From contig NZ_CAJPVI010000031.1 of assembly GCF_905397435.1 (NCBI RefSeq), forward strand, positions 48,772 through 112,771: a stretch of 64,000 bases of DNA, written 5' to 3'. The notes beneath the pieces were generated by a model. The model saw only the letters and a program-made list of their open reading frames with translations. It was not told where the DNA came from and did no database searches. The DNA is from Cupriavidus numazuensis. GTDB taxonomy: Bacteria > Pseudomonadota > Gammaproteobacteria > Burkholderiales > Burkholderiaceae. Below, piece after piece: positions 25,029 to 33,508 of this stretch. Both the position numbers and the translations under genes were made by a program. Numbering within the stretch: position 1 is the first letter of the stretch; each line of letters opens with the position of its first letter.

Positions 25029-26492
25029 ATGGCCGCTCGCACGATTGACCTTGTCTACGACAATCTCAACTATGCCCAGGTCACGGCGGAATCCGTGTTG
25101 GATGGGGATGAAGCCCACAAGCATCAGCTGCGGCTCGAGGACGAACTCGTAAGGCTCGAAGACGGGCACCGTCGCTATACCTGTCTCTATTGCTTGGAGC
25201 CGTTGAGCATCCGTGGCTCGACCGACCGCGTCTATCACTTCGCACATCCCAAGAACCCGGGCGCTGAGTGCCCATATCGCTCGGGCTTTTCGTTGTCGCA
25301 AGACGAGTGGGAGGCACTACGGTATAACGGCAGCAAGGAATCAGAGGCACACCGCCAGGTAAAGGCCTGGGTTGCAGAAAGCCTACGCGCTGACCGTGAT
25401 GTGGAACTCGGGTCCGTAGTTGAAGACAGCCGGATGCAGAGTTGGCGTGACCGCTCGAAATGGCGGAAGCCGGATGTTCGTGGTACTTGGAAGGGCAAGA
25501 CGCTCGTATTCGAGGCGCAGCTATCGACCACCTTTGTGGCGACCATTGCCGCCAGGCGACAGTTCTACTTGAGCGAGGGGGCGTTGCTCTTCTGGATTTT
25601 TCGTGATTTCGCCCTCTCGGAGAACGAGATGCGATTCAGCGAACGGGATGTGTTCTACAACAACAACTGGAACATCTTTTCTATTGACGCAGAAAGCGTT
25701 CAAGCGTCGCGTCAGAGTACTGAACTGAAGCTGTGGTGCCGCTGGCAGCAGCCGGTCGTAGATGGCATGGCCATCCGGTACCAGTGGCACAAGAAGTTGG
25801 TAGGCTTTTCCGAGCTCACCCTAGATTTCGAGCGCCAGCGCGCCTTCTATTTCGATTTCGAGACGGCGCTGAAGGAAGTGCAAACCACGTTGATGGGCGC
25901 AACGGCTGCAGCGTTTCATGAGGCAAGACGCGAGCGGCGCTTTGGTCTGCCGGAGCACGGCGTTTTACGGCAAGAGATTGCGGGCGATGCGGAGCTGGCC
26001 AAATGGCTCGGGCTTGAAGCTCGTTACGACACTATGCCTAGCGAAATTGAAAGGGCGTGGCTCGCCGCTGATACGTCCGACCGCTTCAGTATGCGCCGTG
26101 TTCAGGACTACGCTTACAGTGTCCTCGCGCCGTACCTCCGGGTGGCATGCCAAACGGCCCCAAAGACGTTGCAGGGCCGAGAGGACCTTCGGACCATCCT
26201 CAGTGCGCTCATCTCCCTTCGGTTGGGCCGCGTGGTTGGCAGCCGCTCAATCAACCTCAAGCATGTCGAAGATTCGGTGTTCCACTCGGCATTCGGCTAC
26301 TACGGCGTGTTCCGCTACGCCGCGGGAGTCTACGGGCGTCAACGTGACATCGGCTACGACATTCCGAATTCCATCGCCACTGAGAATGCTCGCATACACG
26401 TGGCGCGCAAGGCAGAGAATCACGACGTCGTTACTCGAGATTTCGACAGAGCATTCATGATTCTTTTCCCGGAGCTAAAGCCGGCGCGGTAG
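25029..26492 (+). CDS. CoiA/DUF6035-like nuclease with zinc finger
   Basis: The 487-residue product is read from ATG 25029 (MAARTIDLVYDNLNYAQ); the frame upstream belongs to the decayed Nudix gene. A zinc site is formed by CLYC (52-55), YHFAH (H72) and C81. A PD-(D/E)XK-like core follows with KPDV (P148-D149) and VFEAQLST (E162-x-Q164), as in competence protein CoiA. The C-terminal half is helical and not recognised. Its last 18 bases overlap the convergent AbiEi gene. It is probably a DNA-processing or defence protein. Confidence 0.7.
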   Translation: MAARTIDLVYDNLNYAQVTAESVLDGDEAHKHQLRLEDELVRLEDGHRRYTCLYCLEPLSIRGSTDRVYHFAHPKNPGAECPYRSGFSLSQDEWEALRYNGSKESEAHRQVKAWVAESLRADRDVELGSVVEDSRMQSWRDRSKWRKPDVRGTWKGKTLVFEAQLSTTFVATIAARRQFYLSEGALLFWIFRDFALSENEMRFSERDVFYNNNWNIFSIDAESVQASRQSTELKLWCRWQQPVVDGMAIRYQWHKKLVGFSELTLDFERQRAFYFDFETALKEVQTTLMGATAAAFHEARRERRFGLPEHGVLRQEIAGDAELAKWLGLEARYDTMPSEIERAWLAADTSDRFSMRRVQDYAYSVLAPYLRVACQTAPKTLQGREDLRTILSALISLRLGRVVGSRSINLKHVEDSVFHSAFGYYGVFRYAAGVYGRQRDIGYDIPNSIATENARIHVARKAENHDVVTRDFDRAFMILFPELKPAR

Positions 26493-27401
26493 TTCGTCGG
26501 GGGTGGCCGCCCGGCGGCTACCAAACGATTGTCCGCGCGTATTGCTCACAACACTTAGTAGCTGTGCCTGGTTGTCGCCATACTGAACCAGCCACTTTTC
26601 GTCGACACGCCTTTTCGCGCCGTTGGAATCCTGCTGTGGTTCCAATGGTTGGACGGTACGTCGTTGTCGTCGCTGCAGCAGCCAGCTTTCGACGGCAGCG
26701 GCTAGTTGGTCGTGTCCGAGTCTAGCGAGAATGAAGGCCAGGCGTTGCGCAGCGGAACATTGTCCAAGCGCTCGCAAAGCGTCTCGGATTCCCGCCGACG
26801 TCATTTCCCCTGCTAGGTCACACACGACGCGCGCCACTACCTGTAAGCCACCGTAGGCGGTTTGGTGGCGAATTAGGTCAAGAACCGTAGCTTCCCGCGT
26901 GCTCACCCGAAACGGAGCGACAGGACTCCGCTCAAGTACGACCGGGGTGTTGCCAATGGTCTTCTTTACGACGAATTCGATGTGATATTTGCCGACACTC
27001 AGTGTCCTGCGCGGTCTACTTACGATGACCTGCGTGCGGTGGCATGCGTGATGGTATGAGCCCCAGAAGCGAGCGGCTGAAAGTAGCGCTAAGTAGTAGC
27101 CAGGCTCTTGCTCCCACATCAGGTCGTTGAGCCACCAATCCAACGGTGGAGCACCATAGAGACCATGCTCCGGTGGAATGATTAGCCACGTCGAGGGCCG
27201 TCTTTGCGCCATCACGATTTCGCCGCTCCTGGCCAAGCGAAGCAGGGCCACTCGAGACGCAGCACTTCCTGGCTCGCGGCCAGTGCGTAAGGCGAACTCC
27301 CGCTCCTTGAACACATACCGCGAGCCAGCCGAGACTGAGCTGAGCATTTCTCTGGTTCGTTCTGCTACGGAAAGTGGGTGAGAGTTGGCGGCGCTACTCA
27401 C
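26475..27401 (-). CDS. AbiEi-family antitoxin/regulator
   Basis: The 308-residue protein matches AbiEi-type antitoxins of type IV toxin-antitoxin systems: an N-terminal winged-helix part (about 15-75, YVFKEREFALRTGREPGSAASRVALLRLARSGEI), then YYLALLSAARFWGSYHHACHRTQVIV and the STREATVLDLIRHQTAYGGL segment (about 165-185). AbiEi normally represses its operon and neutralises the AbiEii nucleotidyltransferase. No AbiEii-like gene is adjacent: upstream lies the native-looking HAD gene and downstream the convergent nuclease gene. Confidence 0.8.
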   Translation of the reverse strand: MSSAANSHPLSVAERTREMLSSVSAGSRYVFKEREFALRTGREPGSAASRVALLRLARSGEIVMAQRRPSTWLIIPPEHGLYGAPPLDWWLNDLMWEQEPGYYLALLSAARFWGSYHHACHRTQVIVSRPRRTLSVGKYHIEFVVKKTIGNTPVVLERSPVAPFRVSTREATVLDLIRHQTAYGGLQVVARVVCDLAGEMTSAGIRDALRALGQCSAAQRLAFILARLGHDQLAAAVESWLLQRRQRRTVQPLEPQQDSNGAKRRVDEKWLVQYGDNQAQLLSVVSNTRGQSFGSRRAATPDELPRRL

Positions 27402-27520
27402 GGGGCTGGGAGCCGTGTAAGTAATGGCCCATGTGTAGGTCCCTCGTTCAGTCTTGCAACTTACTCTGCACCGGCTAGACGTTCAAAGGCGCCCTGCCGC
27501 AATGGAGTCAGTCGGTCCGC

Positions 27521-27550
27521 GGAAAAAGATGCCCGCCAATAGGCGGGCAT
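27521..27550 (-). terminator. Intrinsic terminator of the HAD gene
   Basis: ATGCCCGCC-AATA-GGCGGGCAT (27529-27550) is followed on the minus strand by CTTTTTCC. It lies about 62 bases after the stop of the 27612 gene and marks the end of the catabolic cluster next to the island. Confidence 0.85.
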
Positions 27551-27611
27551 GTTTCAATTCAGAGAACCCTGATTGCAGGGCAGCGGACCGCCAGGAGGCG
27601 GTGCCGCTGTC

Positions 27612-28319
27612 CTAGCAACCAAGCTTATCGGCAAGCTCTTCAAGGCTGTTGGCACAGACGTCCCAATCGGCTTCAGGTTCCAGGTCAATCTTTTGCTCAG
27701 GGCCATGCTCAGTGGGCCGCGTGACGAACATGGTTCGCAGGCCGCACGCCCGTGCTGCAAGCAAGTCGTCGTTGTGGGCAGCGACGAGCGCGACTTCCTG
27801 CGGCGCCAGTCCGAGGACCTTAGCCGTCTCAATATAGGACGCAGGTTCCGGCTTGTAGGCGCCCGATACATCTGCGCCCAAAATCGCATCCCAAGGGAGC
27901 CCGCCCCACTTTGCGAGCCCGACCATCAGTGCGATGTTGCCGTTCGACAGAGTTCCAATAATGTACTTGGTCTTCAGCCGGTGCAGGCCCGACACTGAAT
28001 CAGCCCAAGGTTGCAGGCGACGCCACGCGTGATTCAGGTGCTGCCGTTTTTCCTCGGATACGTTTTGAATGTCCCACGCCTTCAGCACCTTGTCGAGATT
28101 CTCGCGGTGGAGGTCGTCAAGTCGCGTGTACGGCCGCTCTCCGCTGCGGCAAGCCTGCATGGCCGGCTGATAGAGATTGCGCCAGTCGTCGGCGAACTTG
28201 TAGCCATCACCGGAAATGCCTTGCTGCCCCAAGAACGTTTCGGCCTCCTTCGCAATACTGGTTCTCCAATCTACTACCGTGCCGAAGACATCGAACACCA
28301 GGGCTTTGATTTCTTGCAT
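27612..28319 (-). CDS. HAD hydrolase, 2-haloacid dehalogenase type II family
   Basis: The 235-residue protein has the HAD motifs in order: ALVFDVFGTVVDW (nucleophile D10), GTLSNGN (motif II serine), a lysine in AYKPEP (motif III) and VAAHNDDLLAARACGL (motif IV region). This subgroup is annotated as (S)-2-haloacid dehalogenase, but many members act on phosphates or other acids. It lies 4 bases after the MFS permease gene stop, so it is the second gene of that transcription unit. It is a paralogue of the protein at 53412. Confidence 0.82.
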   Translation of the reverse strand: MQEIKALVFDVFGTVVDWRTSIAKEAETFLGQQGISGDGYKFADDWRNLYQPAMQACRSGERPYTRLDDLHRENLDKVLKAWDIQNVSEEKRQHLNHAWRRLQPWADSVSGLHRLKTKYIIGTLSNGNIALMVGLAKWGGLPWDAILGADVSGAYKPEPASYIETAKVLGLAPQEVALVAAHNDDLLAARACGLRTMFVTRPTEHGPEQKIDLEPEADWDVCANSLEELADKLGC

Positions 28320-28323
28320 CTCC

Positions 28324-29673
28324 TTACTCCGTTGGTTTGTTGCTTGTGGTCAGGTTCGCAGGAACCTTATAGATGAGAACAGCTGCGATAACCCATAGCG
28401 TCGAGAGGATATACAGCGCGGTATTCGGACTCTTTGTCAGGTCACGGAGGTATCCGACCATATACGGCGCAACGAAGCCGGCCGTCACTCCAAGCGAGTT
28501 GATGAGGGCGATACCAGCTGCGGCCGCCGCGCCCTTGAAGATGGCGGTCGGCAACGTCCAGAAGAGAGGAAGAATTGCCATGACTGCTGCCGTCGCGAGG
28601 GTGAGAGCGAAGAGCAGCTTAGCCGTATCGCTTTGCCAGGTTACGCAGAGCAGGAAGCCGGTCGCACCCATCATGCAAAGGCAAATCATATGCATCCGCC
28701 TTTCTCCATGCTTGTCCGAGTGTCGCCCCATCAGCATCATCGTCGGAATAGCGGCCGCGTAGGGAATTGCAGACAGCAGGCCCACGAGCAACGGACTCTT
28801 GATGCCCGATTCGTTCACCAGCGTCGGCATCCAGAAGAACACTCCGTACATTGCCATCACGATGAGGAAGAGAATCGAGCTCAGATGCCAGGTGCGCAGA
28901 TTCTTGAACGCGCTTCCTGCAGATGTAGGCGCTGCGTGATACTGCTCCTTATCCAGCGCCTGGTGCAACGCCGCCTTTTCATCAGTGGTGAGCCATTTTG
29001 CGTTATCGATTCGGTCATCGAGGTAGATAAAAACGACCGCGCCGAGCAGCACCGCGGGTAAGCCCTCCAAGAGGAACATCCACTGCCATCCGGTAAAGGG
29101 TGCCGTGTTGGCCATTGCCGTCATGATGTAGCCAGATACCGGCCCACCGAAGACGCCCGACAGCGGCGCTGCAAGGTAGAAGATGGCCAGAATGGCACCA
29201 CGCCGCGACGACGGATACCAGTGCATCAGGTAGTAAATGATGCCGGGGAAGAAGCCAGCTTCAGCGACTCCGAGCAAGAAGCGCAGAACATAGAATGAGG
29301 TCGGTGAGTTTACAAAGAGCATTGCTGCGGAGAGCAGGCCCCAAGTGACAAGGATTCGGGCAATCCACTTCCGCGCGCCGAGCCGATGAAGTATGAGATT
29401 GCTCGGTACTTCCGCGAGCACGTATCCGATGAAGAAAATCCCCGCCCCAAGGCCGTAGATGGTATCGCTGAACTTCAGGTCAGCGACCATTTGCAGCTTC
29501 GCGAAACCGACGTTTACTCGGTCCAAGTAGGCGAACGCGTAGCAAAGGACCAATAGGGGTAGGAGCCGCCACGTCACCTTCTTGTAGACGTTCGAAAGCT
29601 CTGTGTGTGATGCAAGGGCGCTATCGCGCCCCGCGGCGGGAACCGCCTGAACTGTCTGGGACATAGTCTCCAT
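28324..29673 (-). CDS. MFS transporter, anion:cation symporter (phthalate/sugar-acid permease) type
   Basis: The 449-residue protein has twelve predicted membrane segments and the signatures of the ACS family: YLDRVNVGFAK at about 50-60, LAEVPSNLILHRLGARKWIARI, GVAEAGFFPGIIYYLMHWYPSSRRG and a long central loop at about 205-250. Such permeases import sugar acids, tartrate or phthalate with protons. A cluster-wide 22-bp box lies 22-43 bases before the ATG, so it is probably the uptake system for the acid-sugar regulon. A second ATG at 29664 is possible. Confidence 0.9.
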   Translation of the reverse strand: METMSQTVQAVPAAGRDSALASHTELSNVYKKVTWRLLPLLVLCYAFAYLDRVNVGFAKLQMVADLKFSDTIYGLGAGIFFIGYVLAEVPSNLILHRLGARKWIARILVTWGLLSAAMLFVNSPTSFYVLRFLLGVAEAGFFPGIIYYLMHWYPSSRRGAILAIFYLAAPLSGVFGGPVSGYIMTAMANTAPFTGWQWMFLLEGLPAVLLGAVVFIYLDDRIDNAKWLTTDEKAALHQALDKEQYHAAPTSAGSAFKNLRTWHLSSILFLIVMAMYGVFFWMPTLVNESGIKSPLLVGLLSAIPYAAAIPTMMLMGRHSDKHGERRMHMICLCMMGATGFLLCVTWQSDTAKLLFALTLATAAVMAILPLFWTLPTAIFKGAAAAAGIALINSLGVTAGFVAPYMVGYLRDLTKSPNTALYILSTLWVIAAVLIYKVPANLTTSNKPTE

Positions 29674-29694
29674 CCTTCGCCTCTGAGGGCAGGT

Positions 29695-29716
29695 TGGTGT
29701 AATGGTATAATCAGTA
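29695..29716 (-). promoter_or_regulatory. Shared operator-like box A
   Basis: The plus-strand sequence starts TGGTGTAATGGTAT and ends AATCAGTA. It differs at two positions from the box at 34430 and at three from the box at 38627. It lies just before the permease gene start, close enough to block or recruit polymerase. Confidence 0.7.
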
Positions 29717-29835
29717 CATCATCATGGAGGTTAACGCAAATCTGACCGTTAACCCTTTAGGGCATCCCCTAATTCAAACCAAGCCATGGGGAAACGAGTT
29801 AGGACGTCCCCCTAGGCAATAAGGGCGCCGGAAAA

Positions 29836-30714
29836 TTAGGCTTGTCCCGCCCTGCGCGCTGCTGCGCGCGATAGGGCCGCCCAGTCCATGTCTCCTTCCC
29901 CGTGTGCGAGGCTATCGATATGTGCGTCGCGCAAGACGCTTGCCATAAGCAGGGGGACGTTGACCTCTTCGGCGGCGCTCATGGCGAGCTTCACATCCTT
30001 GAGGCCAAGCGCGAGTTTGAAGCCAGGCGGCTCAAAGCTTTCCCGTGCGATTGCATGACCATAGTTGCGATAGGCTGGCGCATCGAACACGGTGCTTGTC
30101 ACAAGTTCCATGAAATCAATTTTCGAAACACCGTAGGCGGCCGCGAGCGTGACTGCCTCGCCCATCGTTGCGATGGCGCTTCCAATCATGAAATTGGCGG
30201 CCAGCTTTGCCACGTTTGCCTGTTCGGGCTTCTCGCCAAAATGCCAAATGCGCTGGCCCAGGACTTCGAACAGTGGCTTGATAGTCAGGAGCGCATCCGC
30301 AGCACCTGCGGCTAGGATGTTCAACTGGCCCACTTCGGCAGCATTGACCCGGCCGAGTACCGGAGCGGCAACGTAGTGTCCATAGTGCTGGCGATGCAAC
30401 TGGGTCAACTCGCGCGAGAGTGCGACCGATACCGTACCCATGTTGATGTGTATCGCACCAAAAGCCAATTCCGCGATGACGCCCGATTCGACGATAGCCG
30501 CCCGAGTCGTTGCATCGTCCGGTAGCATCGAAATCACGACGTCAGCCTCGCTGGCTGCTGGAGAGGTACTGGTTGAGGTCAGGCCTCCTGCAGCAACAAG
30601 GCGCTTGGTTTGCTCGATGGATTTATCAAAACCTGTCACCTGGTGGCCAGCTTTGACCAAGTTGATTGCCATCGGAAGGCCCATCGTACCGAGGCCAAAA
30701 AAGGCTATTTTCAT
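29836..30714 (-). CDS. NAD(P)-dependent beta-hydroxyacid dehydrogenase (3-hydroxyisobutyrate dehydrogenase / tartronate semialdehyde reductase type)
   Basis: The 292-residue protein has the Rossmann motif FFGLGTMGLPMA (5-16), a substrate loop in the APVLGRV region and the catalytic lysine in NVAKLAANFM (K170). The family includes tartronate semialdehyde reductase, L-threonate dehydrogenase and related enzymes that oxidise or reduce a hydroxyl beta to a carboxylate. It follows the DUF1537 kinase gene by about 106 bases on the same strand and is probably the last gene of that operon. A role in turning tartronate semialdehyde into glycerate would suit the nearby glycerate kinase, but the substrate is not fixed by sequence. 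Confidence 0.85.
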   Translation of the reverse strand: MKIAFFGLGTMGLPMAINLVKAGHQVTGFDKSIEQTKRLVAAGGLTSTSTSPAASEADVVISMLPDDATTRAAIVESGVIAELAFGAIHINMGTVSVALSRELTQLHRQHYGHYVAAPVLGRVNAAEVGQLNILAAGAADALLTIKPLFEVLGQRIWHFGEKPEQANVAKLAANFMIGSAIATMGEAVTLAAAYGVSKIDFMELVTSTVFDAPAYRNYGHAIARESFEPPGFKLALGLKDVKLAMSAAEEVNVPLLMASVLRDAHIDSLAHGEGDMDWAALSRAAARRAGQA

Positions 30715-30820
30715 TTAGTGTCTCCGTTGCCCGGCGGCCGCGACGCTATTGACGCCGCGGCTAGGGCACTTTGGTCGAAAGTCAACGCTCTTCGCTCACG
30801 CTGTTTGCGTGTGGGCCAAT

Positions 30821-32200
30821 TCAGCTACCCGCTAGGACGCTTCCAAAAAACTGCTCATTACCCATCTGGCCACCCTTCAGCACAATCTCGAGGCCATCAC
30901 GCTGGGGTAATTCGGACCAGGCTTGGCATAACGGGGCGCCCGGTGTGAGCGGCGCTTTGACCGATAGCGCCGTGATGTCCAGGGCGCTGGCGACGTCGCC
31001 GGAGCTATCACCGCCGGCAACTGCGACGCGACGCAGCTTGGTGCGGTCGGTTGCGTCCAGAACACGACGCATGCTCTGAGCAAGCGCATTGCTGACCCTA
31101 TTGGCAGCCTCAAGCCGAGAGAGGCCTGCTTGGTTTGCCATTTCGCTGAACTGGAGCACTGCGGGGTCGTCTGGACCCTTGGCGCTGTAGATGATAGGGC
31201 TGACATTGATGGACAAAGCCTGGACTGCGGCCGACGAGACACGCTCCACTTCTTGCCCTGCGGTGTCGTTGTCCAAGACCTTCTGCACGTCGAGCCTGAT
31301 TGTGCCGAAGCCGTTCTTCTCTGCCCATTCGAGCTGCCTTGCAGTGACTGGCGAGCAGCTCCCGCTGACACCCGCAATAACAGGAACCGGTCGAGCCTTC
31401 TCCAACTCATACTCGCTCGGAATCCAGCCGCGACTACGCCAGTACGCAGTCAGGGCATATTGCAAACCGGATGACGACGCAGAGAAGATGCCATCGCCTC
31501 GACCTTCCCAGACTAGCTCACCAGCTGCCTGCGAGGTCGCCTCATCCACTACGTCGATGAATACGGCTGGAGCGGCCTGGGCACTTACTGGCGCAGGAGG
31601 CGTTGCGTTCCCAGAGGACAGTTGCACGAGGTCAACCAGTTCAATTGGGCGCTGCGTCTGCTGAGCGAGATGCTCCCTAAGGTCGGACTCCGACATCGGG
31701 GTGACGGGATGCCGCGACATGGTCGGATGTCTATCCAGTCGATAGCACTGCCCATCGACCGCAGCGAACAGATTCCCAAATGCCTGGTAACGCTTAAGTC
31801 GCGGAACTCCGACGACGATGGGCACCCATGCTCCACCTACGGCCGTAGCGCCCACGTCGATTGCCTTCCCTATTGAACCGACAGTGGGGGAGGAGTCGAA
31901 CGTCGAGCAAACCTTGTATTGCAGAATGGGGGCGCCGAGCTTTCGCAAGCTTTCAAAGGCTCGAGGCAGCTCTGCCTCCATCCATGCGGGCCCTTTGCCA
32001 CGAGAGGCACCAGCAAGCCCAACACATCTCACGCTGGGAAACCGCGCGAGCATCTCAGGCGTCGGACTTTGGAAAAACAGCATGGTCGGGATACCCGCAG
32101 CCGTCATCGCCTCCATGGCATCCGTCGAGCCTGTAAAGTCGTCGCCGTAGTAGGCGAGTAGCAGTCCAGGTGGAAGCTTGGAAGACACCGAGGATGTCAT
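30821..32200 (-). CDS. oiaK: DUF1537 four-carbon acid sugar kinase family, probable 3-oxo-isoapionate kinase
   Basis: The 459-residue protein shows YYGDDFTGSTDAMEAM at the N-terminus and VAGGDSSGDVASAL near the C-terminus, the substrate- and ATP-binding ends of DUF1537 kinases. These kinases phosphorylate acid sugars such as 3-oxo-tetronate, D-threonate or 3-oxo-isoapionate. The start at ATG 32200 overlaps the RuBisCO-like gene stop as ATGA, so the two are coupled. Because it is linked to a RuBisCO-like protein and an ApdA-like enzyme, 3-oxo-isoapionate is the best substrate guess. Confidence 0.78.
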   Translation of the reverse strand: MTSSVSSKLPPGLLLAYYGDDFTGSTDAMEAMTAAGIPTMLFFQSPTPEMLARFPSVRCVGLAGASRGKGPAWMEAELPRAFESLRKLGAPILQYKVCSTFDSSPTVGSIGKAIDVGATAVGGAWVPIVVGVPRLKRYQAFGNLFAAVDGQCYRLDRHPTMSRHPVTPMSESDLREHLAQQTQRPIELVDLVQLSSGNATPPAPVSAQAAPAVFIDVVDEATSQAAGELVWEGRGDGIFSASSSGLQYALTAYWRSRGWIPSEYELEKARPVPVIAGVSGSCSPVTARQLEWAEKNGFGTIRLDVQKVLDNDTAGQEVERVSSAAVQALSINVSPIIYSAKGPDDPAVLQFSEMANQAGLSRLEAANRVSNALAQSMRRVLDATDRTKLRRVAVAGGDSSGDVASALDITALSVKAPLTPGAPLCQAWSELPQRDGLEIVLKGGQMGNEQFFGSVLAGS

Positions 32201-33441
32201 TTCCAAAACTCCAGTGCTTGGCCCAACGCGGCGGAACGCTCAGCTTGCTGTCCCAAAGGTGTGCCGCTCATGGCAGCGGCCCAAGCCTCTCGCAGAGCTT
32301 CTACGCCAGCTCCAACGCCGCCGGGGTGCCCGAAAATCCCGCCACCGACCGTATGAATCAGGTCTGCGCAGCCGAGTGCCGCAAAGGTGTCTGCCGCTTG
32401 CAAACCGGTCTGGCCAGAGCTGAAAACGGGCATAGCAGTCATCGGTGCTTCCGGCATGACTGGCGCCAACACCGACCTGGCAGCGGCGATAACGCTCTCG
32501 TCGGACTCGCTAAACTTGTTCCGCAGCCCGTTGACGTGCAGATGGTCAGCACCAGCCAGACGCCAGATTTTCTGCCACGGTGCGTATTCCCAGCCCAGAG
32601 CCGGACTGCGGGTCAGATAGCCCCAACCTGCGCGGTGAGCATGGATGGGCAACTGCGAATGCTTACGCAGTTCGTGCAGGCCAATGATGCCTACCGAGTT
32701 CAGACACACCATGACGCACGTTCCGCCCTCTGCGAGAACATGGTCGTGTCTGCGCTTCATTTGGTCGAGGTCACCGGTGAGGTTGAACGCGACCATGGCT
32801 TTGCGACCGGTTCGCTGGGCCGCTTCGTTGACAACCTGCATGACAACAGATACTCGGTCGTCGAACGGACAGTAGCCGCCATCGCCTTGCAACTCATCGT
32901 CCTTGATGAAGTCGATGCCGCCATCGACCAGCAACTTCACCTGTCGAGCAGTTTCCTCAATGGACAAGCCCACGCTGGGCTTGATGATGGTGCCGATGAG
33001 CGGCCCCTCGGAGATGCCGGCCAGCTTGCGCGTCCCTTCGATACCGAAGGCTGGGCCTGGATAGGCCTGAGCGAACTCATGCGGCAGCTGCAAGTCCAGA
33101 AGCCGGAGGCCGGAGACCTGCTTGAGTTCGAACAGGTTGCCAGCGATGGTCGACATGAGATTGGGCAAGGACGGGCCCAGGTTCTCAAGCGGCCAGGAAA
33201 TGGTCAGGCGGCACCGATGGTACCGGTCGCCCTTCATGCCACCCGGCAGGCTGGGCGAAGACACGGTCTCCAGTACTTCGATGTTTTCGACGCGTGCGCC
33301 CGAGCGTTCTTTGAGTTCAGCAGTTTCCGTGGGCAATGCTACAAAGGTTCCACTGGACTGCTCGCCAGCAATGGCTTCGGCCGCCCGCTTGGGGTCGTCT
33401 CCGGTTTCCAGCCAATAGGTGGCGTAAATGCGATTACCCAC
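32197..33441 (-). CDS. RuBisCO-like protein, probable 3-oxo-isoapionate-4-phosphate cleaving or decarboxylating enzyme
   Basis: The 414-residue protein is form IV RuBisCO-like. The barrel carries GTIIKPSVGLS (K154, equal to the RuBisCO base), GIDFIKDDE (K180 carbamate lysine with D182 and E183 metal ligands) and HAHRAGW (267-273). The loop-6 lysine motif of true RuBisCO is replaced by FSSGQTG, so CO2 fixation is not expected. RuBisCO-like proteins next to DUF1537 kinases and ApdA act on 3-oxo-isoapionate-4-phosphate, either decarboxylating it (OiaX) or giving 3-phosphoglycerate and glycolate (OiaT). The sequence alone does not decide between them. Confidence 0.88.
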   Translation of the reverse strand: MGNRIYATYWLETGDDPKRAAEAIAGEQSSGTFVALPTETAELKERSGARVENIEVLETVSSPSLPGGMKGDRYHRCRLTISWPLENLGPSLPNLMSTIAGNLFELKQVSGLRLLDLQLPHEFAQAYPGPAFGIEGTRKLAGISEGPLIGTIIKPSVGLSIEETARQVKLLVDGGIDFIKDDELQGDGGYCPFDDRVSVVMQVVNEAAQRTGRKAMVAFNLTGDLDQMKRRHDHVLAEGGTCVMVCLNSVGIIGLHELRKHSQLPIHAHRAGWGYLTRSPALGWEYAPWQKIWRLAGADHLHVNGLRNKFSESDESVIAAARSVLAPVMPEAPMTAMPVFSSGQTGLQAADTFAALGCADLIHTVGGGIFGHPGGVGAGVEALREAWAAAMSGTPLGQQAERSAALGQALEFWK

Positions 33442-33508
33442 GTTGACTCCTATACATTGGTAGGGCTGTCAGGGGTGCTGACAGCGCTTAGAAATTGCGA
33501 GTCTCAAC

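Noticed and set aside
5852..27560. Integrase gene, tRNA target or long direct repeat delimiting the island
   Set aside because: None was seen by reading both strands; island borders are inferred only from gene content.
32197..33441. True RuBisCO (carbon fixation) or the methionine-salvage RuBisCO-like enzyme
   Set aside because: The loop-6 lysine motif is missing, there is no small subunit or phosphoribulokinase, and the neighbours are sugar-acid genes rather than methionine-salvage genes.
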